Origin: Desulfosporosinus sp. OT
Lineage (GTDB): Bacteria > Bacillota > Desulfitobacteriia > Desulfitobacteriales > Desulfitobacteriaceae
Reading direction: 5' to 3'
Length of the DNA stretch: 64,000 nucleotides
NCBI RefSeq assembly: GCF_000224515.1
Contig: NZ_AGAF01000124.1
Location: 1-64,000 of the forward strand
The position numbers and the translations under genes were made by a program. The notes beneath the pieces were generated by a model. It saw only the letters and a list, made by a program, of their open reading frames with translations, made no database searches and was not told the origin of the DNA. Shown one piece after another: positions 34,207 through 43,854 of the stretch (its first letter is position 1; every line of letters starts with the position of its first letter).

Positions 34207-35502
34207 TTAGTCGAGTCCTAAGCGCTGGAAGATGTCTATTACGTGTTTAGTATGGTACTTATAATCAAACAAGGCAGCAATTTCTGCCTCGTCTAAGTAT
34301 TCTCGAACGTCGGCGTCCCGATTGATCAAACTTTGAAATTGTTCTTTAGTATTCCAGGCTTCCATGGCATTGCGTTGAACCAAAGCGTACGCATTTTCTC
34401 TGCTGACACCCTTTTCTACTAAGGCCAGCATCACGCGTTGAGAAAATATTAACCCATACCCTTTATCAATGTTAACCTGCATCTGTTCCGGGAAAACCTG
34501 TAAACGATCAACAAGCTGGGTCATCTTGTAAAGCATATAGTCTAAGGCAATGGTGCTGTCTGGCAAAATCATACGTTCTGCTGAAGAATGGGAGATATCT
34601 CGTTCATGCCATAAGGCCACATTTTCCAAAGCAACTTGGGCATTCGAACGAACCACTCGGGCCATCCCACAAATACGTTCGGGTGTGATAGGATTTTTTT
34701 TGTGCGGCATGGCCGAGGATCCTTTCTGCCCTTTGCCAAAGGCTTCTTCCACTTCATGAACATCGGTTCGCTGTAAGTTGCGGATCTCGGTTGCCATTTT
34801 ATCGAGTGAACTAGCGATTCCCGCAAGAGTCGTCATATAACAGGCATGTCGATCGCGTTGGAGTATTTGGGTCGATATCAGAGCTGGCTCTAAGTTAAGA
34901 GCTTGGCAAACATGCGCTTCAACTTGAGGATCTACATTGGCAAACGTCCCCACTGCGCCTGAAATTTTCCCAACCCGTATCTCTTCACGAGCAAAGGCTA
35001 AACGCCTCTTTTGGCGTCTAATTTCATCGTACCATAAAGCCAACTTTAATCCAAAGGTGATCGGTTCAGCGTGAATCCCATGCGTTCGACCCATCATGAT
35101 GGTGTCGCGATGTTCCAACGCCCTGCGGTGCAGGACAGCTTCCAAAGCTTCCATCTTAGCCAGCAAAATATCCGATGCTTCTACCAATTGCAAAGACAAC
35201 GCGGTATCAAGTATATCTGAAGAAGTAAGACCTAGATGAATGTATTTTGCTTCATCTCCCACATTTTCTGCAACATTGGTCAAGAAAGCCAACACATCAT
35301 GTTGAGTCACTTCTTCAAGGGCTTGTACCCTTTCCCAGGAAAAAGAAGCCTTTTCTCGAATGACCTCAACCGCCTCATTCGGAACCTTTCCTAGTTTGGC
35401 CCACCCTTCGCACGCTGCGATTTCAATCTTTAACCAGAGAGTGAGGCGATGCTCGTCTGTCCATATCCCTCCCATTTCAGGAAGCGTGTACCGTTCAATC
35501 AT
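34207..35502 (-). CDS. purB: Adenylosuccinate lyase
   Basis: PurB removes fumarate from SAICAR and from adenylosuccinate. 431 residues; the superfamily signature GSSAMPHKKNPITPER is present, with the catalytic His in TMMGRTHGIHAEPITFG-like MMGRTHGIHAEPITFG and TSSDILDTALSLQL upstream. ATG 35500-35502 follows AAGGGGACTACGT. Second gene of the operon. Confidence 0.98.
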   Translation of the reverse strand: MIERYTLPEMGGIWTDEHRLTLWLKIEIAACEGWAKLGKVPNEAVEVIREKASFSWERVQALEEVTQHDVLAFLTNVAENVGDEAKYIHLGLTSSDILDTALSLQLVEASDILLAKMEALEAVLHRRALEHRDTIMMGRTHGIHAEPITFGLKLALWYDEIRRQKRRLAFAREEIRVGKISGAVGTFANVDPQVEAHVCQALNLEPALISTQILQRDRHACYMTTLAGIASSLDKMATEIRNLQRTDVHEVEEAFGKGQKGSSAMPHKKNPITPERICGMARVVRSNAQVALENVALWHERDISHSSAERMILPDSTIALDYMLYKMTQLVDRLQVFPEQMQVNIDKGYGLIFSQRVMLALVEKGVSRENAYALVQRNAMEAWNTKEQFQSLINRDADVREYLDEAEIAALFDYKYHTKHVIDIFQRLGLD

Positions 35503-35526
35503 ACGTAGTCCCCTTACCTAATATTA

Positions 35527-36048
35527 TTAGTTTCCTTTTACTGCTCCTTGAATTCCTTCACTTAACTTTAATTGCAATGCTTCATCTTTCGCCTCGATAT
35601 CCTTCAGCATCTGGCCTCGAAAGTTTTTAACTTTAACACTCAAAGCTTCATCCTGAATGGCTAGGATCTGCACAGCAAGCAAAGCCGCGTTGCGTGCGGA
35701 ACCTATGCCTACGGTCGCAACTGGAATTCCAGGGGGCATTTGCACGATGGAGTAAAGAGCGTCGATGCCTTCCATAGCACCACTACTCAGCGGAACACCA
35801 ATCACTGGTAAAATCGTTGCCCCTGCGACAACTCCTGGCAAATGGGCAGCTAACCCTGCAGCCGCAATGATAAGTTTTCCGCCCTGAGCTTCAAAGGCTC
35901 TTACCCAATCTACAGTTCTATCCAATGTTCTGTGGGCAGAAGAAATTTTAACTTCAAACTCAAGTTCAAATTGACGGAGAACTTTCATAGCGTCCTCCAT
36001 AATTTTGTAATCTGAGTCACTTCCCATAATGACCCCAATCTGGCTCAT
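35527..36048 (-). CDS. purE: N5-CAIR mutase, canonical copy
   Basis: PurE converts N5-carboxy-AIR to CAIR. 173 residues with the class I active site: MGSDSDYKIMEDAMKVL, the catalytic-His motif KISSAHRTLDRTVDW (CAC codon at His), IAAAGLAAHLPGVVAG and SSGAMEGIDALYSIVQMP. It is the first gene of the purine operon, preceded by the guanine riboswitch. A near-identical paralog at 53936-54436 has Gln in place of this His. No purK is visible in the window; class I PurE needs one, so purK is presumably elsewhere. Confidence 0.97.
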   Translation of the reverse strand: MSQIGVIMGSDSDYKIMEDAMKVLRQFELEFEVKISSAHRTLDRTVDWVRAFEAQGGKLIIAAAGLAAHLPGVVAGATILPVIGVPLSSGAMEGIDALYSIVQMPPGIPVATVGIGSARNAALLAVQILAIQDEALSVKVKNFRGQMLKDIEAKDEALQLKLSEGIQGAVKGN

Positions 36049-36130
36049 ATTATTTCCGCCCTTCTGTTTCTCTTTGTTTTAGCAACTTCTAAGTTGCCTG
36101 AAGCCTGACTAGACCAAGTCATATTTATAA

Positions 36131-36200
36131 AAAAACCCAGGAAGGGCAAATTCCCCCCTTTTAATAAGAGTGAAACCTACCCGCCTGGGCTTTTATCCCT
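36131..36200 (-). terminator. Riboswitch-controlled terminator of the purine operon
   Basis: On the minus strand AGCCCAGG (around 36190) pairs with CCTGGGT (around 36137), followed by TTTTTTT. It lies between the aptamer and purE, the expression platform expected for an OFF switch. Confidence 0.8.
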
Positions 36201-36270
36201 TCGGTGTAGTTTGATTTACCTCAATCAAACCTGTACCACTCGGACAATTCACTTGCCCTAGGTACACTTT

Positions 36271-36348
36271 CGCTCATAGTCAGGCCATTTACGGTAGCCT
36301 GGTAGAAACTTGCGGACCATATCTCCGCGGTTATATGAACTCCGTATG
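36271..36348 (-). promoter_or_regulatory. Guanine-class purine riboswitch
   Basis: The minus strand reads TCATATAACCGCGGAGATAT, GGTCCGCAAGTTTCTACC, AGGCTACCGTAAATGGCC and TGACTATGAGCG. The loops and three-way junction match the purine riboswitch, with close likeness to the xpt aptamer. The discriminator in GACTATG is C, which pairs with guanine or hypoxanthine. Binding should favour the downstream terminator and shut off purE to purD. Confidence 0.93.
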
Positions 36349-36586
36349 AATTTGTTAAATTCATTTTACAAGAAGGATCTGTGAAGGTCAATAGAAAAAC
36401 CGAACATTAATATATTTCTTGCTTAAAATGTTCGAATTAGGATTTTTAATGCTTGACCCAAACTGTTTCACTTTTTGTTCCCTTTCTTAATATCATTGAA
36501 TTGGATAACATGATTTTTGACTTCTTCTTTTTGTGACTATCTTTTCCGCTTCTGAAAATTTTATAAATTTATTATGAGTATTGCCC

Positions 36587-37903
36587 CTAAAGTACCGCTT
36601 TAACTCGTTTCCCCTCCTTCAGGTTCGTTAAACTAGTGTCTAAAATTATTACATCTCCTGCTGACAATCCTTGCTCAATGATTACATCGCTGTCATTTTC
36701 CAGGCCTTTTTTCACAGGCTGAATTTTAGCTTGACCTTGCTGAAGTACCCAGACAGCATCCCCTTGTTGATACGGGAAAAGGGCTGTTTTAGGGATCAGA
36801 AGTTTATTAGGAACTTCCAAAGTAGTAAATTTCACATCCACACTACTCCCTAGGACAACGGCGGGAGATCGATCATCAAGCAGAATCGTGACTTTCACGC
36901 GGTTTTCCTTAAGGCCGAGTGGAGAAATCTTCTCAACTGCTGAGGGATCAACCGCTTCAACTTTACCCGTTAAGGATTTATTTCCAACACTGGTAGCTTG
37001 AATAACTTGCACTGGACTCTCCACTTTGATGTCGAGGGCATCACTAGCTAGGACAAAGCTCTCTAACTTATAGCCTTTGTTTCCATAGATAGTCATAATC
37101 TGCTGGCCAAGTGGAATAACATTTCCTTCTTTTAAAGAAAGATCTTTGACGGAACCATCTTGCAGGGCAACGACCGTGGCTTTGCTAATTTTATCTTCCA
37201 GTTGGTCGATTTGTGCCTGCAGAGCATTTTTTTGATTGATATAATATATTTCTGTCCCTTGAGATGACTGATATTGCTCGTTAATCAGCCGGAGACCTTC
37301 TTTTTGCTGCTCTAAGAAATTTTCTGCTTTCTCAGAAGCTGTCTGAGCCGCTTCATATTGCACAGCAGAAATTGAACCGGCTTCATACAAAGCTTTCATT
37401 CGAGTCAGGTTCAGTTCCTCTGTCTGAGCATCCTTCTCCGCTTGCTCAATAATTAATTTCTGTTGCGCGGCCTGCGCGTCATTAGGGTTTTTGTAGTTCT
37501 GCAAGCGTTGACCTTCCAAACTTTGGTATTGAGCCTTGAGGGATTCCAACTGATAGCTCAGGTCACTAGTACTCATCTCCAAGAGTACTTGACCCTTTTG
37601 AACCTTATCTCCATTTTTAACCTTGAGAGATTCTAATTTCCCTTCCACAGGGTTAAAGATGGGCCACTCCTGAGCGGCGATAACTTCGCCTTCCTCGGTA
37701 AAGCCTTTTGTAAAATCTTTAGGCTGAAGAGTATATACTCCTGCTGACAAAGGCATTGCCTTCGATGCTGCTACAGCAATAATAATGAGGATGGCTAGCC
37801 CCCCTGCAATTAAGAACTTTCGCTTCTTGGGGTTCCGAAGATTAAAGTTGTGTAATTTTAACGTTTTAGGTGTTTGATTGAGGGTTGTCTTTTCAATTGT
37901 CAT
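36587..37903 (-). CDS. Periplasmic-adaptor-like (HlyD/MacA family) subunit of an ABC exporter
   Basis: 438 residues; one N-terminal membrane helix (FLIAGGLAILIIIAVAASKA), a lipoyl/barrel-sandwich domain split by a long coiled coil (EKDAQTEELNLTRMKALYEA to LQAQIDQLEDKISKATVVAL), then beta-barrel regions ending in GDVIILDTSLTNLKEGKRVK. ATG 37901-37903 follows AGGAGGATGAAAAG. It is 16 bases after the permease gene, so the three genes form a MacAB-like tripartite exporter adapted to a Gram-positive envelope. Substrate unknown; antimicrobial peptides, lipids or drugs are typical. Confidence 0.85.
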   Translation of the reverse strand: MTIEKTTLNQTPKTLKLHNFNLRNPKKRKFLIAGGLAILIIIAVAASKAMPLSAGVYTLQPKDFTKGFTEEGEVIAAQEWPIFNPVEGKLESLKVKNGDKVQKGQVLLEMSTSDLSYQLESLKAQYQSLEGQRLQNYKNPNDAQAAQQKLIIEQAEKDAQTEELNLTRMKALYEAGSISAVQYEAAQTASEKAENFLEQQKEGLRLINEQYQSSQGTEIYYINQKNALQAQIDQLEDKISKATVVALQDGSVKDLSLKEGNVIPLGQQIMTIYGNKGYKLESFVLASDALDIKVESPVQVIQATSVGNKSLTGKVEAVDPSAVEKISPLGLKENRVKVTILLDDRSPAVVLGSSVDVKFTTLEVPNKLLIPKTALFPYQQGDAVWVLQQGQAKIQPVKKGLENDSDVIIEQGLSAGDVIILDTSLTNLKEGKRVKAVL

Positions 37904-37919
37904 CTTTTCATCCTCCTAC

Positions 37920-40298
37920 CTAGTCTCTTGTCGCGAGAATTTCGACAAACGGAAGCGACTTTATCTTCTTGAAAGCCCAGCTTTGGGCTACTATTACGGA
38001 AACGGCCGTTCCAACGGCTGCACCAAGTAACGCTACTGGCGGAAGTTCTGCCGGAAGGGAGTACAGGTCATTACTCATGGCTTGAGCCATACCAATTTCC
38101 AACCCATAGGCCAAAGGGATACCTAGAAGGATTCCAAATATATACAACGTCCATTGTTCTGAGGTGATTACTCTCAATACCTCTCTCGGAGTCATACCTA
38201 AAACACGCAGGGAAGCCAATTCACGTTTTCGTTCAGACAGAGAAATAATACTGGAATTATAGATGAGGGCAAATCCCGTAATTCCGCCGAGAATGGCCAG
38301 CAACCAAGTCGTAAACCCGAAGGAATCCATCATTTTTCGAATTTTATCCCCGGTATCTTTAAGGGATTCTATCGAGGTGACATTACTTGCGTTGCGATAC
38401 TTGCTTTTCATTTGCCCTACTTCAGACTGATCCATTTTCACAAGCATCGATGTGCTAATTTCTCCTTGCCGGAGAAAACGCTGCAGTTCTGTTTCCTCCA
38501 TAAAGGCATTAAGTCCGACATATTGCGGAACGACACCTTTGACCATCAAATTCTCACCCTTTTGACCTAGTGGGTCTTTCCGCCAAGGACTTTCCACATA
38601 AATAGTGTCTCCTGCTTTGACGTTTAAGGAATTAGCTAAATGTTCGGAAAGCAAAATCCCTTGATCAGGCACCTCGATACGTTGCCCGTTTTTATCAAGA
38701 ATGTTATAGAGAGTAGAATCCTTAGCAAGGCCCATTAACGATACTTCTTTCTTTAACCAACCACTTTTCAAGGTAGCGGGCGCTTCCAATACGGGTTCCA
38801 CTTTAGAAACTCCTGCTTCGTGGGTAAGAGCAAGCTTTGTGGCACCAGTCGCGGCAGGATGGGTCAAAGATAGTTTAACGTCATAGGTTTGAACCTGTTC
38901 CAATTGAACAACCGTTAATAAGTTTGTCATGTTTTGCATTGACCAAGATACCGTCATTAAGCTAAAAACAACGGCAATACCCAGGACATTAAAAATGCTT
39001 CTAGTTGGAGTACGAAAAACATCCCGAATTCCCATCTGGGCTTGTGAAGTTAGTCGTTTCCAAAACCAGGTGATTTTCTCCAAACGAGTCTTGTTCGCTG
39101 TAACCGGAGCAGGAGGCCTCATCGCTTGAGCTGGTTCTAGATTTAAAATGTCCAGACTCCCTCTGATGCCACTAATCAAGCTGAAGAAAAGCGCGAGCGC
39201 CAAACCAATAAGCAGATACTTGAACGAAAATTCGCTTTGAAGTCCCGGCAGAGCAAAGTATTGTTTGTACATTGTGGTTAGAGGGAAGGATAGGGCAACC
39301 CCAGATAATCCTCCGAGTAATCCCCCTATCGTTCCAATGAGCAAGGGATAGGTAAGATAATGCCTGATGACCTCTCGATCAGTAAAGCCAAACGCCTTAA
39401 GTGTCCCGATGGCAACCCTTTGCTGTTCGATTAGCCGTCTCAACATCGTGTATAGAATGATGGCAGCTACTCCTAAAAAGACCACGGGAAGAGTTTTGGT
39501 CATGCTTCTGATATTGGTTATTTCACTTGTCAAAATGGCATTGCTCGTTTGATCCTTACGGGGGACAATACTTTGTAGACCATAGGGTTTCAACTTGGAT
39601 TGCAGGCTATCTTTAACCGAATCAAAACTTACTCCACTCTTTAGCGTAACCACCAGATCATTGACCTGGCCTTTTTCTTTAACCAGAGCCTTGAGCGAAC
39701 TTAACGGGACATAAGCAATCCCAAAATCTTCCGGCGAGGGATAAAGGTCTTGAGCCGTTCTCATAATGTAAATAAATTCTGGACTTTGAGCTGTTCCGGT
39801 CACATAGAAGGTAGCTTGTTTCCCTTCTAGGATAACTTTGATGCTATCTCCTAATGACAAATGATTCGCTGCAAAAAACTGGGGATCGACGAGAATTTCC
39901 GATTGATTATCGTTAGGCAGGTGTCCGGTCAAGAGACGGATTTGGTTGATTTTTGGGGTGTTGGTCATATTAACGGAGACCATTCTCAAATATCGGTTAG
40001 AATCTTTCTGTTGGTCTAATAGGCGAACGTCTTTGACAATCCGCCCTTCCGCTTGATCAACTCCGGGTATAAACATGAGAGAATTTACTTTGTTTTCCGG
40101 ATACCCCGTAACATTAATGAATCCGTCAGCAAAATGTGTTTCACTATAAAAAGCTTGTTGAGCCTTATCCATATTTTCTACGACAATTGACATCGATGTG
40201 TAAATCATTAAACCGATGGCAATAACCACGATACAGGCCAGATAGACCCCTTTGTTCTCTTTAATATCTCGCCAAGTCTTTCTTCTGAGCATTACCAT
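37920..40298 (-). CDS. ABC transporter permease, FtsX/MacB family
   Basis: 792 residues. Two FtsX-type blocks each have about four membrane helices (for example LPVVFLGVAAIILYTMLRRL, LIGTIGGLLGGLSGVALSFP, and near the C-terminus WLLAILGGITGFALIYNSSI, ALLGAAVGTAVSVIVAQSWA) and large extracellular MacB-like domains. One helix lies at the very start (YLACIVVIAIGLMIYTSMSI). It overlaps the ATPase gene by 7 bases and has GGAGGAAATATC before its ATG. It forms the exporter with the upstream ATPase and downstream adaptor. Confidence 0.9.
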   Translation of the reverse strand: MVMLRRKTWRDIKENKGVYLACIVVIAIGLMIYTSMSIVVENMDKAQQAFYSETHFADGFINVTGYPENKVNSLMFIPGVDQAEGRIVKDVRLLDQQKDSNRYLRMVSVNMTNTPKINQIRLLTGHLPNDNQSEILVDPQFFAANHLSLGDSIKVILEGKQATFYVTGTAQSPEFIYIMRTAQDLYPSPEDFGIAYVPLSSLKALVKEKGQVNDLVVTLKSGVSFDSVKDSLQSKLKPYGLQSIVPRKDQTSNAILTSEITNIRSMTKTLPVVFLGVAAIILYTMLRRLIEQQRVAIGTLKAFGFTDREVIRHYLTYPLLIGTIGGLLGGLSGVALSFPLTTMYKQYFALPGLQSEFSFKYLLIGLALALFFSLISGIRGSLDILNLEPAQAMRPPAPVTANKTRLEKITWFWKRLTSQAQMGIRDVFRTPTRSIFNVLGIAVVFSLMTVSWSMQNMTNLLTVVQLEQVQTYDVKLSLTHPAATGATKLALTHEAGVSKVEPVLEAPATLKSGWLKKEVSLMGLAKDSTLYNILDKNGQRIEVPDQGILLSEHLANSLNVKAGDTIYVESPWRKDPLGQKGENLMVKGVVPQYVGLNAFMEETELQRFLRQGEISTSMLVKMDQSEVGQMKSKYRNASNVTSIESLKDTGDKIRKMMDSFGFTTWLLAILGGITGFALIYNSSIISLSERKRELASLRVLGMTPREVLRVITSEQWTLYIFGILLGIPLAYGLEIGMAQAMSNDLYSLPAELPPVALLGAAVGTAVSVIVAQSWAFKKIKSLPFVEILATRD

Positions 40299-40996
40299 GA
40301 TATTTCCTCCGGCGAAAGTGGTCGCTCATTGACTTTCACGTAATCAAGTAAGCCGTCTTTTAAATAAAAGACTCTGTCCGCCATTTTAGCAATTTCAGCA
40401 TTATGAGTAATTATCATCACCGTTTTGTGGAATTCACGGTTTAATTTTTGTAACGAAATTAGGACCTGAATGCCTGTTTGAATATCCAAAGCACCTGTCG
40501 GTTCATCACAGAGGAGAAGTTCGGGGTTTTTAACGATTGCCCGAGCGATAGCAACCCGTTGTTGCTGACCTCCTGAGAGTTGAGATGGAAAGTGATCCGA
40601 CCAGGCTTCCAGACCAACTTCACGGAGGACGTCAGAAACGGAGAGTGGATTCTGCGCTATCTCCACGGCCAACTTGACGTTTTCGTAGCTTGTGAGATTA
40701 GGCATTAAATTGTAGTTTTGAAAGACAAAGCCCACTTCGTTCCGACGATAAAGGGTAAGCCGCTGCTCGTCAATGGTATGAAGAGGTTGTCCTTTGTAAT
40801 AAAGCTCGCCGGTTGAAGCCTTGGTCATTCCTCCAATAATATTTAGTAAGGTTGTTTTGCCTGAGCCACTTTGACCCAAGACAACAATGAATTCTCCTTG
40901 AAAGATCTGAAAGTCAATCCCTTTTAGGACTTCTACTTCAACTTCACCGGTGTGATAAGACTTGCGGAGATCTTTTCCCTCTAAGAGAACACCCAT
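40292..40996 (-). CDS. ABC transporter ATP-binding protein (MacB/LolD type)
   Basis: 234 residues with all ATPase motifs: Walker A VLGQSGSGKTTLLNIIGG, Q-loop FVFQNYNLMPNL, signature QLSGGQQQRVAIARAIV, Walker B ELLLCDEPTGALD and the switch His in VMIITHNAEIAK. ATG 40994-40996 follows GGAGGGATTTGGG. It powers the exporter and lies directly downstream of the TetR gene (13-base gap), so all four genes are probably one transcript. Confidence 0.95.
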   Translation of the reverse strand: MGVLLEGKDLRKSYHTGEVEVEVLKGIDFQIFQGEFIVVLGQSGSGKTTLLNIIGGMTKASTGELYYKGQPLHTIDEQRLTLYRRNEVGFVFQNYNLMPNLTSYENVKLAVEIAQNPLSVSDVLREVGLEAWSDHFPSQLSGGQQQRVAIARAIVKNPELLLCDEPTGALDIQTGIQVLISLQKLNREFHKTVMIITHNAEIAKMADRVFYLKDGLLDYVKVNERPLSPEEISW

Positions 40997-41008
40997 CCCA
41001 AATCCCTC

Positions 41009-41653
41009 CTATGTTTCATCTCTCAAAGACGAATACATTCCATACTTTAAGATCTCCATATACTCGTTATACTCTTCCATCAACTGATCATAGTTCTGTA
41101 ATAGTTCTTGCTCCTTCCCCTGATAATTCATCACATATTTATCTCCCAGGGCTTTTAGAAAGAGCATCATAATTTCAATCGCCTTTGCAGGATTAACCCC
41201 CCTGCGAAACTTGGAATAATCAATCTCCTGAAAGAACGCAGACATATATTCATTTGAAAGCTGACGATACTTACTATCTATTTCAGTTCGAATATCCTCT
41301 TGAGAATTCACCAGAGCCTCTACAATTATCTTGCTCATTTCCGGGTTTTCATGAGTTAATTTAAGCTTGATCACACTCACTTCGCTCAATCTTTGGAAGA
41401 TATCCTTAGTTTCTTGCAGAGGGTATTGATTGTACGCTTCGACAATAGTCCGGAAGCAATAATCCACGACATAAAGAAATAGCCCTCGCTTGTTCTTAAA
41501 ATAATGAAACAAAATCCCCTTGGAGATACCTGCCTCCTTTACAATCGTGTTAGTTGAGGCCTGCTCATATCCTTTCTCGGCAAACTCATGGATACAGGCA
41601 TCCAAAATGTTTTTCTTCTTTGCTTCACTCAGATTTTCAAAATTAGAGTACAC
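41009..41653 (-). CDS. TetR-family regulator of the exporter operon
   Basis: 214 residues. The N-terminal TetR helix-turn-helix reads ILDACIHEFAEKGYEQASTN, TIVKEAGISKGILFHYFKNK and RGLFLYVVDY. The C-terminal ligand domain is helical. GTG 41651-41653 lies behind AAGGAGAGATAAAAT. It is the first gene of its operon, and a palindrome overlapping the promoter (41728-41745) is a likely autoregulatory operator. Ligand unknown. Confidence 0.92.
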   Translation of the reverse strand: MYSNFENLSEAKKKNILDACIHEFAEKGYEQASTNTIVKEAGISKGILFHYFKNKRGLFLYVVDYCFRTIVEAYNQYPLQETKDIFQRLSEVSVIKLKLTHENPEMSKIIVEALVNSQEDIRTEIDSKYRQLSNEYMSAFFQEIDYSKFRRGVNPAKAIEIMMLFLKALGDKYVMNYQGKEQELLQNYDQLMEEYNEYMEILKYGMYSSLRDET

Positions 41654-41715
41654 ATTTTATCTCTCCTTATTGAACTTGCTACTTTACAGATTATCTTGCT
41701 AAGTTCTATGACCAA

Positions 41716-41745
41716 ATTATACACTCCATTGACCACATGGTCAAT
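41716..41745 (-). promoter_or_regulatory. Promoter and probable TetR operator
   Basis: On the minus strand TTGACC (41739-41744) and TATAAT (41716-41721) are separated by 17 bases. The perfect palindrome ATTGACC-ACAT-GGTCAAT (41728-41745) covers the -35, so a bound TetR dimer would block polymerase. Confidence 0.75.
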
Positions 41746-41802
41746 CAATATCCATGTGTCTAGCAGGCTATGTCACTCTCGTGATATACCTAAGTTAAAC
41801 AC

Positions 41803-41830
41803 AAAAAATAGCCCGCGTTAACGGACTATT
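41803..41830 (-). terminator. Terminator of the Trk operon
   Basis: Minus strand AATAGTCCG pairs with CGGGCTATT around a short loop, then TTTTTTG. It follows trkA by about 25 bases. Confidence 0.65.
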
Positions 41831-41852
41831 AATTAGCATAGTTTTTTCAGCA

Positions 41853-42503
41853 CTAGTCAGGCAATTTGGAAAGCGCTTTTTTATTACAAACAACAACCAA
41901 AATGTCTTTATCTTCAACTACAGCATCTGCACCAGGAGCAATAATAATCTGATCTGCTCCTTTTTTAATCGCCACCACATTGATTTTATAGACCGCTCTT
42001 AAATCTAACTCGCCAAGTGTTCTATTGACAAAGCGTGCAGAAGCAATAATCTCAAAAATACTATAGTCTAAGGACAACTCTATGAAATCCATAACATTCG
42101 TTCGAATTAAGTTATTGGCAAGGCGAATGCCCATATCTTGTTCCGGATAAATAATTTTGTCCGCGCCGATTTTCTCCAATACTTTGCCGTGTAGGCTCGA
42201 TTGGGCCTTAGTAACAACATAGGGGATTCCCATTTCTTTGAGCATAAGAGTAATCAGGATATTCGCCTCGAGATCATCTCCGATTGCTACAATCGCTACA
42301 TCAAAATTTCGTACACCTAGGGCCCGGAGTGTCTCTTCGTCACGTGCATCAGCCTGGACTGCTTGGGTCACATCATGCATTATGACCTGAACGGCGTGTT
42401 CGTTCTTATCCATTGCTAGGACATCATGTCCTAATACATTGAGGGTTTTGGCTACACTTGTCCCGAATCGACCTAATCCAATCACCACAAATTGTTTGCG
42501 CAC
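41853..42503 (-). CDS. trkA: Potassium uptake regulatory protein (RCK/TrkA family)
   Basis: About 216 residues. I chose GTG 42501-42503 (VRKQFVVIGLGRFGTSVAKT) because AAGGGGGACAAATCC precedes it. The RCK_N Rossmann domain has GLGRFGTS and the acidic end of strand 2 (VLAMDKNEHAV), followed by ADARDEETLRALG. An RCK_C domain (RTLGELDLRAVYKINVVAIK) completes it. It is peripheral on the membrane and gates the TrkH channel according to NAD(H) or nucleotides. It overlaps or abuts trkH upstream. Confidence 0.93.
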   Translation of the reverse strand: MRKQFVVIGLGRFGTSVAKTLNVLGHDVLAMDKNEHAVQVIMHDVTQAVQADARDEETLRALGVRNFDVAIVAIGDDLEANILITLMLKEMGIPYVVTKAQSSLHGKVLEKIGADKIIYPEQDMGIRLANNLIRTNVMDFIELSLDYSIFEIIASARFVNRTLGELDLRAVYKINVVAIKKGADQIIIAPGADAVVEDKDILVVVCNKKALSKLPD

Positions 42504-42516
42504 GGATTTGTCCCCC

Positions 42517-43854
42517 TTAACCAATCATGATTCGTTCATCCGGATATTTAATATGGTCTGCTCCATTATGTCTTTTCTGAGAAAGCACAAATGCCAAAGT
42601 CAGCGGCCCGACGCGCCCAATAAACATGGTTAAAATGATTGCCATTTTTCCGATTTCAGAAAGAATGGGCGTTATTCCCAGCGAAAGACCCACTGTCCCA
42701 AAGGCAGAAGTCACTTCGAAAAGAACGGTCAGTAAATCCACCCTTTCAGTCAGTGAAAGGATCGAGATTATTATAAAGATTAAGAAGGCTGCCGAAGTCG
42801 TGATAGCCCACGCTTTTTGGATAACATCTTTAGGTAAGGTCCGTCCCTTTAAAACAACATGCGGCTGACTACGATAAGTACTCAATACAGATAATATAAT
42901 CGATATGAAAGTCGTTGTCTTAATTCCTCCTCCGGCTGAACCGGGAGAGGCTCCAACAAACATAAGTCCAATCATAGAGAGTAGCGTTGTTTCATGCATG
43001 CCCGCAATGTTTATGGTGTTAAATCCAGCTGTCCGTGGAGAGACCGATTGAAAAAGGGCTGCTAAGACCTTTGTCCCCAGAGGGAGCGGGCCCAAGGTCT
43101 TGGGATTTGCATATTCAATAGCAAAAATTATTACTGCTCCCACTAAAATAAGAATTGCGGATACCTGCACAACGATTTTCGTATGTAATTTAATCGTTCT
43201 CCCCTTATTGCCCAGAAGATCGGCTAAAACGATAAAACCCAAGCCTCCACAGATAATCAAGAGCATTATCGTTATGTTTACGATAGGGTCACCAACGTAA
43301 CCCGTCAGACTAGAAAAATTCCCAAAAAGATCAAAACCTGCATTATTGAACGCTGAAACCGAGTGGAAGATACCATAATAAAGAGCTTTACTAAAACCGA
43401 AATCGAAGGACCAGCGTATCGTTAGGATCAGGGCACCAATTGCTTCAATTGCAAAGGAAATCTGGATGACTGACCTAAATAGTCGCACAATACCTTCGAC
43501 TGAAACGTGATTTAAAGCCTCTTGCAGCAATAAACGTTCCTTAAATGTAATCCTTTTTTTCAGAATGAAGGCAAACATCGTGGCAAAGGTCATAAAACCA
43601 AGCCCACCCACTTGGATCATCAACATAATGACTACTTGACCAAAACCCGTGAAGGTTGTCGCTGTATCGACGACCACTAAGCCCGTAACACAAACTGCTG
43701 AAGTTGCCGTAAAAAGCGCATTTAAGAAAGATAAACCCCGCCCATCGTGTGTTGCCAGGGGTAAGGTGAGTAGCAGCGCTCCAAATAGGATGACCATAGC
43801 AAAACCTAAAACCAAAACTCGCGATGGGGTCATTAGTTTTCCTAATGCATTCAA
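42517..43854 (-). CDS. trkH: Potassium uptake channel subunit (TrkH/KtrB family)
   Basis: About 445 residues with eight or more membrane helices and four pore loops. The first selectivity loop is TATSAVCVTGLVVVDTATTF, others are HSVSAFNNAGFDLFGNF, FQSVSPRTAGFNTINI and FEVTSAFGTVGLSLGI. A TTG at 43852-43854 has GGAGG eight bases upstream; GTG 43869 is in frame. It is translated just ahead of trkA. Low-affinity or high-affinity mode cannot be judged. Confidence 0.93.
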   Translation of the reverse strand: MNALGKLMTPSRVLVLGFAMVILFGALLLTLPLATHDGRGLSFLNALFTATSAVCVTGLVVVDTATTFTGFGQVVIMLMIQVGGLGFMTFATMFAFILKKRITFKERLLLQEALNHVSVEGIVRLFRSVIQISFAIEAIGALILTIRWSFDFGFSKALYYGIFHSVSAFNNAGFDLFGNFSSLTGYVGDPIVNITIMLLIICGGLGFIVLADLLGNKGRTIKLHTKIVVQVSAILILVGAVIIFAIEYANPKTLGPLPLGTKVLAALFQSVSPRTAGFNTINIAGMHETTLLSMIGLMFVGASPGSAGGGIKTTTFISIILSVLSTYRSQPHVVLKGRTLPKDVIQKAWAITTSAAFLIFIIISILSLTERVDLLTVLFEVTSAFGTVGLSLGITPILSEIGKMAIILTMFIGRVGPLTLAFVLSQKRHNGADHIKYPDERIMIG

